NCBI RefSeq assembly: GCF_017301635.1
Contig: NZ_CP071091.1
Span: 277,001 to 341,000, forward strand
Source of the DNA: Myxococcus landrumus
Lineage (GTDB): Bacteria; Myxococcota; Myxococcia; Myxococcales; Myxococcaceae
Direction: 5' to 3'
Length of the DNA stretch: 64,000 nucleotides
This document shows, in pieces, positions 24,756-33,106 of this stretch. The position numbers were made by a program, and so were the translations under genes. Below the pieces are notes generated by a model. It was not told where the DNA came from, did no database searches, and was given only the letters and a program-made list of their open reading frames with translations. Positions within the stretch are counted from its first letter, which is position 1, and every line of letters starts with the position of its first letter.

Positions 24756-25349
24756 TCACGTCTGCTCAGGCCGCTTCAGCCACTTCTCCGTCACCTTGAG
24801 CGTGGGGCCGGCCATCATCCGGTCCACCAGCTCCGACGGTGAGCTGCTCACCGCGAAGGGCTGGGCCTGCTCCTCGGGAACGAAGCCCTCCTGCGCCATG
24901 TGCCGCGCGAGGGCCACCAGCGGCTGGAAGAATCCCCGCGTATCCAAGAGGCCCATGGGCTTGCCGTGCAGGCCGAGCTGCGCCCAGGTGGTGATTTCAA
25001 ACAGCTCATCCAGCGTGCCGAAGCCGCCGGGCAGGGCGATGAAGGCATCCGAGCGCGACGCCATGAGGGCCTTGCGCTCATGCATGGAGTCCACACGGAT
25101 GAACTCCGTGAGGCCCAGGTGGGCGAGCTCCCGCTTGCCCAGGAACTGGGGCAGCACACCCACCACCTTGCCACCCGCGGCCAGGGCTGCGGAGGCCACG
25201 GTGCCCATCAGCCCCACGCTGGCGCCGCCGTAGACGAGGGTGATTCCCCTCCGGCCCAGCTCCGCGCCGAGCTGCTCGGCCGCCTCGGTGTACTCAGGCC
25301 GGTTGCCCGGCCGGGAACCGCAGAAAACACAGATACTGCGCACGTCCAT
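24756..25349 (-). CDS. LOG-family (TIGR00730) nucleoside-monophosphate phosphoribohydrolase
   Basis: 197 residues, normal for the family. The defining motif PGGFGTLDE and the upstream SMHERKALM segment form the active site that hydrolyses the N-glycosidic bond of nucleoside 5'-monophosphates, including cytokinin-type adducts. The Rossmann start ICVFCGSRPGNRPEY and the YGGASVGLMG loop are also typical. Proteins of this family are often annotated as lysine decarboxylase; that is a mistake carried by old databases. It is the last gene of nadB-rhomboid-LOG and begins one base after the rhomboid stop. Its physiological substrate here is unknown. Confidence 0.9.
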   Translation of the reverse strand: MDVRSICVFCGSRPGNRPEYTEAAEQLGAELGRRGITLVYGGASVGLMGTVASAALAAGGKVVGVLPQFLGKRELAHLGLTEFIRVDSMHERKALMASRSDAFIALPGGFGTLDELFEITTWAQLGLHGKPMGLLDTRGFFQPLVALARHMAQEGFVPEEQAQPFAVSSSPSELVDRMMAGPTLKVTEKWLKRPEQT

Positions 25350-25350
25350 C

Positions 25351-26085
25351 TCAGAAGGCTCCGCGTCGTTCCGGGTGGGCTGCGTAGAGCGCCACCACTG
25401 CTGTGAGGAAGAGGATGATGGGCAGCGCGAGTGCGTACACCCGCCGCCCCTGCCGCATCGCGACTCCGCACGGCAGGCCGAAGAGGAATCCTCCCAGGTG
25501 GCCGGACCAGCTCACCATGGGAAGCAGGCTGAGCACGGCCACCTGCACCAACCAGATGCCCAGCTCGCGCCGTCCTTGCCGCGTGGCGATGGGGAGCATG
25601 GCGCCGGCCCATCCCAGAATCATCCCCGAGGCCCCGACCATCGTCTTGTCGAAGTCGAAGAGCAGCGAGAACGCGGACGCACCCAGCGCGGTGACGAGCG
25701 ACAGGCCCAGGAAGCGCAGGCTGCCGATGCCTCGCTCCAGTGTGAAGCCCAGCGTCACCACCACGGACATGTTGAAGGCGAGGTGGAGGATGCCGCCGTG
25801 CTCGAAGGCCGCCGTCAGGAGCCGCCAGTACTGTCCTTCCTGCACCGCTGGGCCAAACAGGGCCCCCAGGGGAAGCCTGTTGGCGCTGAACGACGGCAGC
25901 ACGCCGAATTCCTCCAGCGCGAACACACCGACGCAGAGGCCGATGATGGCGTAGCAGACCCAAGGCCGGGGCTGCGGCGCCTGCGGCGGGGGAGGGGTGC
26001 CGAACGAATGGTTCGGCCCTCGAGCTTCAGGCCCACCACCAGGTGCGTCGAGGATGTGTCGCGGTCCGGAGGACATGTCGCTCAC
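25351..26085 (-). CDS. Rhomboid-family intramembrane serine protease
   Basis: 244 residues with a GTG start that overlaps the nadB stop. The first 40 residues are proline-rich and cytoplasmic. Six or so membrane segments follow. The catalytic serine is S153 in GASGMILG, and the partner histidine is H196 in SWSGHLGGFLFG; both are in their expected helices, so the protease should be active. AAFEHGGILHLAFNMSVV matches the conserved H-x3-H-x3-N region of helix 2. Rhomboids cut single-pass membrane proteins. The substrate is not evident from neighbours. Confidence 0.92.
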   Translation of the reverse strand: MSDMSSGPRHILDAPGGGPEARGPNHSFGTPPPPQAPQPRPWVCYAIIGLCVGVFALEEFGVLPSFSANRLPLGALFGPAVQEGQYWRLLTAAFEHGGILHLAFNMSVVVTLGFTLERGIGSLRFLGLSLVTALGASAFSLLFDFDKTMVGASGMILGWAGAMLPIATRQGRRELGIWLVQVAVLSLLPMVSWSGHLGGFLFGLPCGVAMRQGRRVYALALPIILFLTAVVALYAAHPERRGAF

Positions 26086-27671
26086 AGCTCCCGGGAAAGG
26101 ATGGTGTCACGCAGCCAGTGGTGGTCGTCGGTGTGGGGATAGTCGAGGGTGAAGTGCAGGCCGCGGCTCTCCTTGCGGCGGCTGGCGCAGTCGACGATGA
26201 GCAGCGCCACGTCGGCGATGTTGCGCAGCTCGATGACGTCGCGAGTCACCTTGAAGCGCCAGTAGTAGTCGCGAATCTCCTCGCGCAACAACTCCAGCCG
26301 CCGGCGCGCACGCATCAGCCGCTTGTCCGTGCGGACGATGCCGACGTAGTTCCACATGAGCCGACGAATCTCGTCCCAGTTGTGGGTGACGACGACGCTC
26401 TCGTCGGACTCCACCGCGCTGCCCGGGTCCCACTCCGGCGGGTCCTCGTGCGGCGTGGGCAGCGAGGCCAGCTCCGCGACCGTGGCGTCCACCGCGCGCT
26501 GGCCGAACACGAGTCCTTCGAGGAGCGAGTTGGACGCGAGCCGGTTGGCGCCATGCAGTCCCGTGCAGGACACCTCGCCGATGGCGTACAGCCCCGGCAC
26601 CGACGTGCGCCCGTGCAGGTCCGTCACCACACCGCCGCACTGATAGTGGGCCGCGGGGACGACGGGGATGGGCTGCACGGCCATGTCGATGTTGAAGGCC
26701 TTGCAGGTGGCGTAGATGTTGGGGAAGCGCTCGGTGAGGAAGGCCCGGCCCATGTGCGTCATGTCCAGGTACACGCACTCGTCGCCGGTGCGCTTCATCT
26801 CCGCGTCGATGGCGCGCGCCACCACGTCGCGCGGGGCCAGCGCGCCCAGCGGGTGATAGCGCTCCATGAAGGTCTGCCCGCCCTTGAGCCGGAGCTTGCC
26901 GCCCTCGCCGCGCAGGGCCTCGCTGATGAGGAAGCTCTTGGCCTCCGGGTGGTACAGGCAGGTGGGGTGGAACTGGTAGAACTCCATGTTCGCCACCTGC
27001 GCGCCCGCGCGGTACGCCATGGCCACGCCGTCGCCCGTGGCCACGTCCGGATTCGACGTGTACAGGTACACCTTGCCCGCGCCGCCCGTGGCCAGCACCG
27101 TCACCCGCGCGATGAAGCGCTCGATGACGCCGCTCTCCAGCAGCGCGTACGCGCCCAGGCACCGGTTCGCACCGGAGCGGGGCTGGCGCCGGTCCAGGAT
27201 GAGGTCGATGGCGGCGGTGTTGGAGAAGAAGGTGATGTTGGGCGTCTCGTCACACTTCGCCAGCAGGGCGCGCTGCACCTCGCGGCCGGTGATGTCGCCC
27301 GCGTGGATGATGCGGCGCTCGGAGTGCCCACCCTCGCGCGTCAGGTGGAACTCGCCGGAGGTGTTGCGGTTGAACTCGGCGCCCAGCGTCACCAGCTCGC
27401 GGATGCGCTCGGGCCCCTCGCGCACCGTCACTTCCACCGCGTCCTTGTGGCAGATGCCCGCGCCCGCCACGAGGGTGTCCTCGATGTGCGCATCGAACGA
27501 GTCGGTGGGGGCGAGCACGCTGGCGATGCCACCCTGGGCGTAGGCGGTGTTGCTCTCGCCTCGCTCGCGCTTGGTCAGCACGGCCACGGTGCCATGGCGA
27601 GCGGCCTGGAGGGCGAACGAGAGGCCCGCAACTCCGCCGCCCAGGACGAGGAAGTCGAACCGATGGGGCAT
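26082..27671 (-). CDS. nadB: L-aspartate oxidase
   Basis: 529 residues, counted from the ATG that opens MPHRFDFLVLGGGVAGLSFA; the frame is open further upstream but that part is unlike the family. It oxidises L-aspartate to iminoaspartate using FAD, the first step of NAD synthesis. The dinucleotide motif GGGVAG (10-15) is intact. So are GESNTAYAQGGIASV, THPTCL-type text QFHPTCLYHPEAK and the substrate loop LRGEGGKLRLKGG. GLYAIGEVSCTGLHGANRLA is the second FAD segment. nadA and nadC are not next to it. Together with the rhomboid and LOG genes it makes a three-gene minus-strand unit. The 87-base gap to the divergent transglycosylase holds both promoters. Confidence 0.94.
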   Translation of the reverse strand: MPHRFDFLVLGGGVAGLSFALQAARHGTVAVLTKRERGESNTAYAQGGIASVLAPTDSFDAHIEDTLVAGAGICHKDAVEVTVREGPERIRELVTLGAEFNRNTSGEFHLTREGGHSERRIIHAGDITGREVQRALLAKCDETPNITFFSNTAAIDLILDRRQPRSGANRCLGAYALLESGVIERFIARVTVLATGGAGKVYLYTSNPDVATGDGVAMAYRAGAQVANMEFYQFHPTCLYHPEAKSFLISEALRGEGGKLRLKGGQTFMERYHPLGALAPRDVVARAIDAEMKRTGDECVYLDMTHMGRAFLTERFPNIYATCKAFNIDMAVQPIPVVPAAHYQCGGVVTDLHGRTSVPGLYAIGEVSCTGLHGANRLASNSLLEGLVFGQRAVDATVAELASLPTPHEDPPEWDPGSAVESDESVVVTHNWDEIRRLMWNYVGIVRTDKRLMRARRRLELLREEIRDYYWRFKVTRDVIELRNIADVALLIVDCASRRKESRGLHFTLDYPHTDDHHWLRDTILSREL

Positions 27672-27758
27672 GGCCAACAGCCTTAACGACTGTAAGTGCC
27701 GGAAACAAGGCGTTTTCTTGAGGACTTTCCGCCGTGTGTCTAAGGTTGGTGGGCCGAT

Positions 27759-28445
27759 ATGCGTGCCATTCCCGCGCTTCTCCTGACCGTGCTGGCCTTC
27801 CCGCTGTGGGCGGGAGCGTCCGAGTCCATCTACCGGTACGTGGAGAAGGACGGGACCATCGTCTACACGAACGTCCCGCCGACGGGCTCCAAGGCGGCGA
27901 AGAAGATGAAGGGCTCCTTCGCCCAGGCCCCCGCGAAGAGCGCGCCGGTGGTGGGGCGCTCGCGCACGCCGCCGGACCTGGATCCGCACATCGCCGCGGC
28001 GGCGCTGCGCTACCGCATCCCGACGGCGCTGGTGCGCGCCATCATGCATGCGGAGAGCAACTTCAACCCGAACGCGCTGAGCCACAAGGGCGCCAGCGGG
28101 CTGATGCAGCTCATGCCGGGGACGGCGTCGGACATGTACGTGAAGGACATCTTCGACGAACGCGACAACATCGAGGGCGGGGTGCGCTATCTGCGTGTGC
28201 TCGCCAACATGTTCGACGGCGACATGGTGAAGATGATTGCCGCCTACAACGCGGGCCCGGACGCGGTGAAGCGCTACGGCGGCAAGGTGCCCCCTTACGA
28301 AGAGACGCAGGGGTACGTCCGCAAGGTGCTCCAGCTCTACTACCACTACAAGGAGCGCGAGCGGCCCGCCGACGGCGGTCCCCGTGAGCCCAACTTCCAG
28401 AATGACGACGCGCGTGAAGGGGCGGGCGGAGACGAGCCCCGCTGA
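27759..28445 (+). CDS. Lytic transglycosylase with DUF4124-like start
   Basis: 228 residues. A signal peptide (MRAIPALLLTVLAFPLWAGA) is followed by a short DUF4124-like module (IYRYVEKDGTIVYTNVPPTG). The SLT domain covers about residues 72-195. The catalytic glutamate is E99 in MHAESNFNPNALS, followed by the family motifs GLMQLMPGTA, NIEGGVRYL and AAYNAGPDAV. Such enzymes cleave peptidoglycan between MurNAc and GlcNAc to give 1,6-anhydro ends and act in the periplasm. The carboxy end (last 20 residues, acidic and not conserved) is encoded in DNA that also encodes the start of the next gene in another frame. Confidence 0.93.
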   Translation: MRAIPALLLTVLAFPLWAGASESIYRYVEKDGTIVYTNVPPTGSKAAKKMKGSFAQAPAKSAPVVGRSRTPPDLDPHIAAAALRYRIPTALVRAIMHAESNFNPNALSHKGASGLMQLMPGTASDMYVKDIFDERDNIEGGVRYLRVLANMFDGDMVKMIAAYNAGPDAVKRYGGKVPPYEETQGYVRKVLQLYYHYKERERPADGGPREPNFQNDDAREGAGGDEPR

Positions 28446-29865
28446 CGACGAATTCCTCCAGCAGCTCCAGCGCGGTGGCGAGCTGCTGGCCGCCAACAAG
28501 GTCATCGAGTCGAAGGAGTTCCTGGAGCGTGCCCACCAGCTCCAACCTCGCAACGAGAAAGCGCAGAACCTGCTTGGGCTCTGCTACTTCAAGCTGGGCC
28601 TGTTCGACCGCGCGGCCGAGCTCTACGAGATGCTGGTGCGCGACAACCCGGTGGACCCGACGCTGAGGGTCAACCTGGGCCTGGTGTACCTGAAGACCAA
28701 CGCGCTCCAGCGCGCGGTGCGCGAGTTCGAGACGGCCACGGACCTGTCCCCCGAGCACCAGAAGGCCCAGAACTACCTGGGCCTGGCGCTCGCGCAGATG
28801 GGCGAGTACGGCCGCGCGCGTGAGCACTTCCTGCTCGCGGGCAGCGACGCGATGGCCGACAAGATGTCTCGCGCCATCGCCGGCGAGAACTTCTCGAAGC
28901 CCACGCCCGCACCGGTGACGCCCGCCGCGCGAGTGGACGTCCCGCCTCCCGCGCCCGCACCAGCTCAAGAGAAGGCGATGCCTCCCGACGAGGCGCTGCC
29001 CGAAGAGGAGATTCGCTTCGCCGAGGACGAAGGCCCCAGCGCGCTGACCGAAAGCGATGGCGGGCCGGTGCTCACGGCGACGCCCGAAGAGGTGGAGGTG
29101 GAGTCGTCCGCGCCCGCAGCGGCGCCAGAGCCCGTGCGCGACGCGGCCACGGTTCCCACTCCAGTGCCACTGACCAAGGTGCAGCTCACCAAGGTCGCCG
29201 CCCGGGTTGCTCCCGTCACCGCGGCGCCCATCCTGGCGAAGCTCGCGCCCTCGGTGGTGCTGGAGGCGGAGCGTTCGAGGGGGGCCTTCATCCAGGGCGA
29301 GGGCACGTTCAGCCTCGTGGTGGATGGGGAGCTGCTCACGCGGCTGGAGGGGATGGTGGCGCTCCAGGGCCAGCTCGCATTCCAGCCGGAGATGAAGCGG
29401 TTCCGGGGCAGGGCGACGGACAAGCCCTTTGGTGAAGGCTCGGCCCGGATGGTACGGGCGCGAGGCAAGGGCGTGCTCCACCTGGAGCCGGCCGAGCATC
29501 GCGAGTTCTTCGCGGTGGACCTGGGTGAGGACTCCGCCTACTTCCGGGACGAGAACGTCTTCGCCTTCGAGGAGCCGGTGATGTTCGAGAACGGCCGGGT
29601 GCCGTCGGACATCGCGCCGGACCTGGACCTGGTCCACCTGCGAGGGCAGGGGCAGGTGCTGTTGAGCCTGCCGGGGCCGCTCCGCTCGGTGGTGGTGCGT
29701 CCGGAGGCTCCGGTGACGGTGCCGCTGACGCACCTGGTGGGCTGGCAGGGCAACCTCACACCCCGCGTCGTGTCGCTGCTCAAATCCCCGACCGGAGAGA
29801 CCTTGCGCACGGCGGTGGAGCTGGGGGGTGAAGGTTTTGCCCTCATCTCCCTCGCGGTTCGCTAG
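28384..29865 (+). CDS. TPR and AIM24-like domain protein
   Basis: 493 residues from a GTG start that lies 62 bases inside the transglycosylase gene, in a different frame; a later start would remove that overlap but the TPR unit begins soon after. Four TPR units at about 22-165 (AQNLLGLCYFKLGLFDRAAE, VNLGLVYLKTNALQRAVREF, QNYLGLALAQMGEYGRAREH). A disordered acidic and proline-rich linker covers about 165-270. The last 190 residues resemble the AIM24/TIGR00266 beta-fold: GTFSLVVDGELLTRLEGMVA, then VHLRGQGQVLLSLPG and VGWQGNLTPR. AIM24 proteins are of unknown function in bacteria. No signal peptide; cytoplasmic. Confidence 0.82.
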   Translation: MSPTSRMTTRVKGRAETSPADDEFLQQLQRGGELLAANKVIESKEFLERAHQLQPRNEKAQNLLGLCYFKLGLFDRAAELYEMLVRDNPVDPTLRVNLGLVYLKTNALQRAVREFETATDLSPEHQKAQNYLGLALAQMGEYGRAREHFLLAGSDAMADKMSRAIAGENFSKPTPAPVTPAARVDVPPPAPAPAQEKAMPPDEALPEEEIRFAEDEGPSALTESDGGPVLTATPEEVEVESSAPAAAPEPVRDAATVPTPVPLTKVQLTKVAARVAPVTAAPILAKLAPSVVLEAERSRGAFIQGEGTFSLVVDGELLTRLEGMVALQGQLAFQPEMKRFRGRATDKPFGEGSARMVRARGKGVLHLEPAEHREFFAVDLGEDSAYFRDENVFAFEEPVMFENGRVPSDIAPDLDLVHLRGQGQVLLSLPGPLRSVVVRPEAPVTVPLTHLVGWQGNLTPRVVSLLKSPTGETLRTAVELGGEGFALISLAVR

Positions 29866-29876
29866 AAGAGCGCGTC

Positions 29877-30566
29877 ATGGCCACGGACCGAGCGAGCCGC
29901 AAGCAGCGCAAGCGGGAGGAGCGGGCGCGCCGACGCGCGGAGCGCAAGCCCAGCGTGTTGGTGCAGGAGTTCTGGAACCTCCCCAACATGCTGACGCTGG
30001 GGCGCATCTTCCTCATCCCCCCGTTCGTCTGGCTCATGTACGACGCCGACCCGCTGAGCTCATTGCTCGCGGGCCTGGTCTTCGCCGCCGCCGCCATCAC
30101 CGACGTGGTGGATGGCTACCTGGCGCGCAAGTGGAACCTCATCACCGTCGTCGGCAAGTTCATGGATCCGCTGGCCGACAAGCTCATCGCCATGGCCGCG
30201 CTGGTGATGATGGTCCGCCTGGGGCGCATCGCCGCGTGGGTCGTCATCGTCCTGCTGGCGCGTGAGCTCATCGTCAGCGGGCTGCGCACCATCGCCGCGA
30301 GCGAGGGCATGGTCATCGCGGCGGGGCAGGAGGGGAAGTGGAAGACGTCCCTTCAGCTCGTCGGCATCATCTCGCTGTGCGTCCACTACGTGCACCCGCT
30401 CACGCTCGGCTCGTTCAGCACGCCCGTGGACTACAACCTCGTGGGCAAGGTGCTCGTCTACTTGTCCGGCGCGTTCTCCGTCTGGAGCGCGGTCGTCTAC
30501 TTCCGAGCGTTCCTCGCGATGCTCGCGAAGCGAGGCGACGAGGCACCGGTTGCGAAAAGTGTTTGA
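29877..30566 (+). CDS. pgsA: CDP-diacylglycerol-glycerol-3-phosphate 3-phosphatidyltransferase
   Basis: 229 residues. It transfers phosphatidyl from CDP-diacylglycerol to glycerol 3-phosphate, the committed step to phosphatidylglycerol. The catalytic CDP-alcohol motif, D-x2-D-G-x2-A-R-x8-G-x3-D-x3-D, begins at D76 (DVVDGYLAR) and continues through GKFMDPLADK, all residues present. NLPNMLTLGRIFLIPPFVW is the usual first membrane segment; about five membrane helices follow. A strongly basic first 25 residues (KQRKREERARRRAERK) is an unusual addition. The end of the gene overlaps the -35 box of the tRNA-Gly promoter. Confidence 0.93.
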   Translation: MATDRASRKQRKREERARRRAERKPSVLVQEFWNLPNMLTLGRIFLIPPFVWLMYDADPLSSLLAGLVFAAAAITDVVDGYLARKWNLITVVGKFMDPLADKLIAMAALVMMVRLGRIAAWVVIVLLARELIVSGLRTIAASEGMVIAAGQEGKWKTSLQLVGIISLCVHYVHPLTLGSFSTPVDYNLVGKVLVYLSGAFSVWSAVVYFRAFLAMLAKRGDEAPVAKSV

Positions 30567-30591
30567 CGTGTTCGGGAGGCCTCTGTATACC
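30563..30591 (+). promoter_or_regulatory. Promoter of tRNA-Gly
   Basis: TTGACG (30563-30568), 17 bases, then TATACC (30586-30591): a good sigma-70 match, with the -35 box spanning the pgsA stop codon. A start near 30598 would give a leader of about 55 bases before the tRNA, to be removed by processing. Confidence 0.6.
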
Positions 30592-30653
30592 CCATCTCAC
30601 CTCGGGCGCGGCGCCGACGCGGTGCGAACGAGACTGTGGTTGCGGTACCTGAT

Positions 30654-30728
30654 GCGGGAATAGCTCAGCGGTAGAGCATCGCCTTGCCAAGGCGAGGGTC
30701 GAGGGTTCAAATCCCTTTTCCCGCTCCA
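30654..30728 (+). tRNA. tRNA-Gly (anticodon GCC)
   Basis: A complete cloverleaf with the 3' CCA encoded. Acceptor arms GCGGGAA (30654-30660) and TTCCCGC (30718-30724) pair fully, with T as discriminator base. D-arm GCTC...GAGC, anticodon stem TCGCC/GGCGA closing the loop TTGCCAA with anticodon GCC, and T-arm GAGGG-TTCAAAT-CCCTT. It reads GGC and GGT, the main glycine codons in this GC-rich genome. It has its own promoter and terminator. Confidence 0.97.
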
Positions 30729-30732
30729 GAAC

Positions 30733-30769
30733 AAAGGCCTCCTGGGAAACCAGGGGGCCTTTTTGTTTT
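30733..30769 (+). terminator. Rho-independent terminator of tRNA-Gly
   Basis: Ten-pair stem GGCCTCCTGG (30736-30745) and CCAGGGGGCC (30750-30759), one wobble pair, loop GAAA. It is preceded by AAA and followed by TTTTTGTTTT. This is the clearest intrinsic terminator in the window. Confidence 0.9.
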
Positions 30770-30962
30770 CCGCTCCTCAATGACTCGCATGTGGCGGGTG
30801 CGGGTTGTTGCCCGGAGGCTGCCTGGTTCAGTGGACGTTTCATCGTCCCGCGGGGCGAGCGTGACGCTCACGGCGAGACGGGCCTGGCCGAGGAGAGGGC
30901 GAACAAGCCCCTCAGGAATCTGAGTCACCGTGAGAGTGCATCTGGTTGCCTCGCACGCACTC

Positions 30963-30985
30963 GGGGCCTGCTATATGAAGGCCCC
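30963..30985 (+). promoter_or_regulatory. Hairpin covering the wzm ribosome binding site
   Basis: GGGGCCT (30963-30969) and AGGCCCC (30979-30985) pair perfectly over seven bases around a nine-base loop. The downstream arm contains most of the ribosome binding site GAAGG, and the stem ends three bases before the ATG. Folding would hide the site. The remaining gap from the tRNA terminator to here (about 190 bases) shows only a small hairpin GAGCG/CGCTC at 30857-30869 and no clear promoter. Confidence 0.5.
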
Positions 30986-30988
30986 CTC

Positions 30989-31771
30989 ATGATTCGCCTC
31001 GTCCGAGAACTCTACCAATACCGTGGACTGCTCCTGAGCCTCGTGCAGCGCGAGCTCAAGGCACGCTACCGGGGGTCGTTCCTCGGGTTCCTTTGGACGT
31101 TCTTGAACCCCACGCTGCACATGATGGTGTACGCGCTGCTGTTCACCGTCGTGATGCGGCAGAACATCCCCAGCTTCCCGTACTTCATGTTCGTGGGGTT
31201 GCTGCCGTGGCTCTGGTTCTCCTCGTCGCTGGGGGGCGGCGCGAGCGCCATCAGCGACCGGCGAGACCTGATGACGAAGGTCCGCTTCCCGGCGCAGGTG
31301 TTGCCCACGACGGTGGTGTTGACGAACCTGAGCAACTACTTGTTGTCGCTGCCGCTGATGGTGGGGCTGGGGCTGTTCTACGGGCAGACGCCCACGTGGC
31401 ACATCCTGGCGTTCCCCGTGGTGGTCGCCATCCAGCTCGTCTTCACCCTGGCACTCACCTATATCCTGGCCGCCATCAACGTGACGTTCCGGGACCTGCA
31501 ACACATCGTCAACAACCTGCTGACGATGTGGTTCTTCATGACGCCGGTGCTGTACCCCATCTCCACCATCAAGGACGACCCGTTGCGTGATGTGGTGATG
31601 ACGCTGAACCCGATGTCCAGCCTGCTCGTCTCCTACCAGGCTATCTTCTACGAGCACCGGTGGCCGGACCCGGGGCCCTTGGCGGCGTTGGCCGTCTTCT
31701 CGTTGGTGCTCATGTGGGGCGCCTCGAGCATCTTTGAATCCCGCCGCGAAGACTTCGCGGAATCCATCTGA
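30989..31771 (+). CDS. wzm: O-antigen ABC exporter, membrane subunit Wzm
   Basis: 260 residues from the ATG that opens MIRLVRELYQYRGLLLSLVQ; upstream in-frame sequence is not protein-like. It is an ABC-2 type permease with six membrane segments and the family cytoplasmic start RELKARYRGSFLGFLWTFLN, followed by the FFMTPVLYP segment before the fifth helix. With Wzt it exports completed O-polysaccharide on its lipid carrier across the inner membrane. The M. xanthus sasA locus (wzm, wzt, wbgA) has this order, and its mutants lack O-antigen. wzt follows after nine bases. Confidence 0.93.
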   Translation: MIRLVRELYQYRGLLLSLVQRELKARYRGSFLGFLWTFLNPTLHMMVYALLFTVVMRQNIPSFPYFMFVGLLPWLWFSSSLGGGASAISDRRDLMTKVRFPAQVLPTTVVLTNLSNYLLSLPLMVGLGLFYGQTPTWHILAFPVVVAIQLVFTLALTYILAAINVTFRDLQHIVNNLLTMWFFMTPVLYPISTIKDDPLRDVVMTLNPMSSLLVSYQAIFYEHRWPDPGPLAALAVFSLVLMWGASSIFESRREDFAESI

Positions 31772-31780
31772 GCTGTCGCC

Positions 31781-33076
31781 ATGCAGGAACCCCTCGACGC
31801 CATTGTCATGCGCGATGTCGTGAAGCGCTTCCGGAAGCGGACCATCCGGGGCGAATACACGACATTCAAATCCGAGCTCATGCGCTGGTTGCGCGGCCAG
31901 CGCACGCCTCGCGAAGCGGGGCTCATCACCGCGCTTCGCGGCATCAACCTCAGCGTCCCCCGTGGCAAGACGGTCGGCATCATCGGCCGCAATGGCTCGG
32001 GAAAGAGCACGCTGCTGAAGCTCATCACCGGCATCTATGCGCCCACCTCGGGTGTCATGGAGATCAACGGCCGCATCTCCGCGCTGTTGGACCTGGGCGC
32101 GGGCTTCCATCCGGACTTCTCCGGCAGGGAGAACATCCTCATCAACGGCATCATCCTCGGAATGTCGCGCGCGGAAGTGCGGGCGAGGATGGACGACATC
32201 ATCGCCTTCAGTGAGCTGGGCGAGTTCATCGATGAGCCGGTGCGCACCTACTCCAGCGGCATGTACATGCGGCTGGCGTTCGCGGTGGCCACGCACGTGG
32301 ACCCGGACATCCTCATCATCGACGAGATCCTCGCCGTGGGCGACGAGCACTTCAGCAAGAAGAGCGTCGCCAAGATGACGGAGTTCAAGCGTCAGGGGAA
32401 AACCATCGTCCTGGTGACGCATGACCTGGCCACGGTGGAGCGCTGGTGCGACCTGGCCATCTGGATTGACGGTGGCTATGTGCGCCGGGTCGGACGCCCC
32501 TCGGAGATTGTCGCCGAGTACCGGCAGGCCATCGCCCTGGCGGAGGCCCAGTCGGTGGCCTTCACCCCTCCGGCACTGACGGAGGGCGGAGGCGCGCTGC
32601 CAGAGGTCCACTCGGTGGTGGGCGGCGACTCCCCCGTGCGCATCGCTGGCCTGCGGCTGGTGGATGCCTCGGGTGGGGAGGCGCAGAACCTGTCGCCGGA
32701 CATGGGCGTGGAGGTCTGTGTGGACTTCTCCGCCCGCGGTGGCTGCGAGGACGTGGAGTTCGAAGTGTCGCTCCAGACGCCGGATGGCCGCCCGCTCTAC
32801 GAGACGAGCACCCGGCTGGAGGCGGTGCCGTTGCCCCGTGAGCTGCCGCCGTCGGGGCGGATGCGCCTGGTGTTGGAGCGCCTGGGTTTGCTGGCCGGTA
32901 CGTATGTCCTGGTGGTGACGGCGCGGACCGCGGGTGGGGTGTCCACGGAGCGGCGCTCGTTCGAGGTGAGCTCGAACGTGGCTGAGCGCGGGGTGTTCCG
33001 TCCGGCGCACCACTGGGTGGTGGAGCCTGTCCCGGTGCCGGTGGAGTCCGCGCTCGCGGGTGGTGGTCACCCCTGA
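31781..33076 (+). CDS. wzt: O-antigen ABC exporter, ATPase with carbohydrate-binding tail (Wzt)
   Basis: 431 residues. The ATPase domain has Walker A GRNGSGKS (69-76), Q-loop region, signature YSSGMYMRLAFA and Walker B DILIIDEILAVGDE with the switch histidine in LVTHDLATVERW. The long acidic loop typical of polysaccharide exporters (LDLGAGFHPDFSGRENI) is present. Residues about 270-431 form a beta-sandwich tail of the Wzt C type, which in other species binds the modified end of the chain so that only finished polymers are exported. Presence of the tail implies the O-chain end carries a recognisable cap, which fits the methyltransferase encoded nearby. Confidence 0.93.
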   Translation: MQEPLDAIVMRDVVKRFRKRTIRGEYTTFKSELMRWLRGQRTPREAGLITALRGINLSVPRGKTVGIIGRNGSGKSTLLKLITGIYAPTSGVMEINGRISALLDLGAGFHPDFSGRENILINGIILGMSRAEVRARMDDIIAFSELGEFIDEPVRTYSSGMYMRLAFAVATHVDPDILIIDEILAVGDEHFSKKSVAKMTEFKRQGKTIVLVTHDLATVERWCDLAIWIDGGYVRRVGRPSEIVAEYRQAIALAEAQSVAFTPPALTEGGGALPEVHSVVGGDSPVRIAGLRLVDASGGEAQNLSPDMGVEVCVDFSARGGCEDVEFEVSLQTPDGRPLYETSTRLEAVPLPRELPPSGRMRLVLERLGLLAGTYVLVVTARTAGGVSTERRSFEVSSNVAERGVFRPAHHWVVEPVPVPVESALAGGGHP

Positions 33077-33106
33077 CGTCGGGGCTGACTGGCGTCGGGA
33101 GGGGGT

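Noticed and set aside
24756-25349. Lysine decarboxylase
   Set aside because: The PGGxGTxxE motif defines LOG-type phosphoribohydrolases; the decarboxylase label is a known database error.
30946-30977. TTGCCT and TATATG as a wzm promoter
   Set aside because: Spacing is 20 bases, and the -10 box would overlap the ribosome binding site and leave almost no leader.
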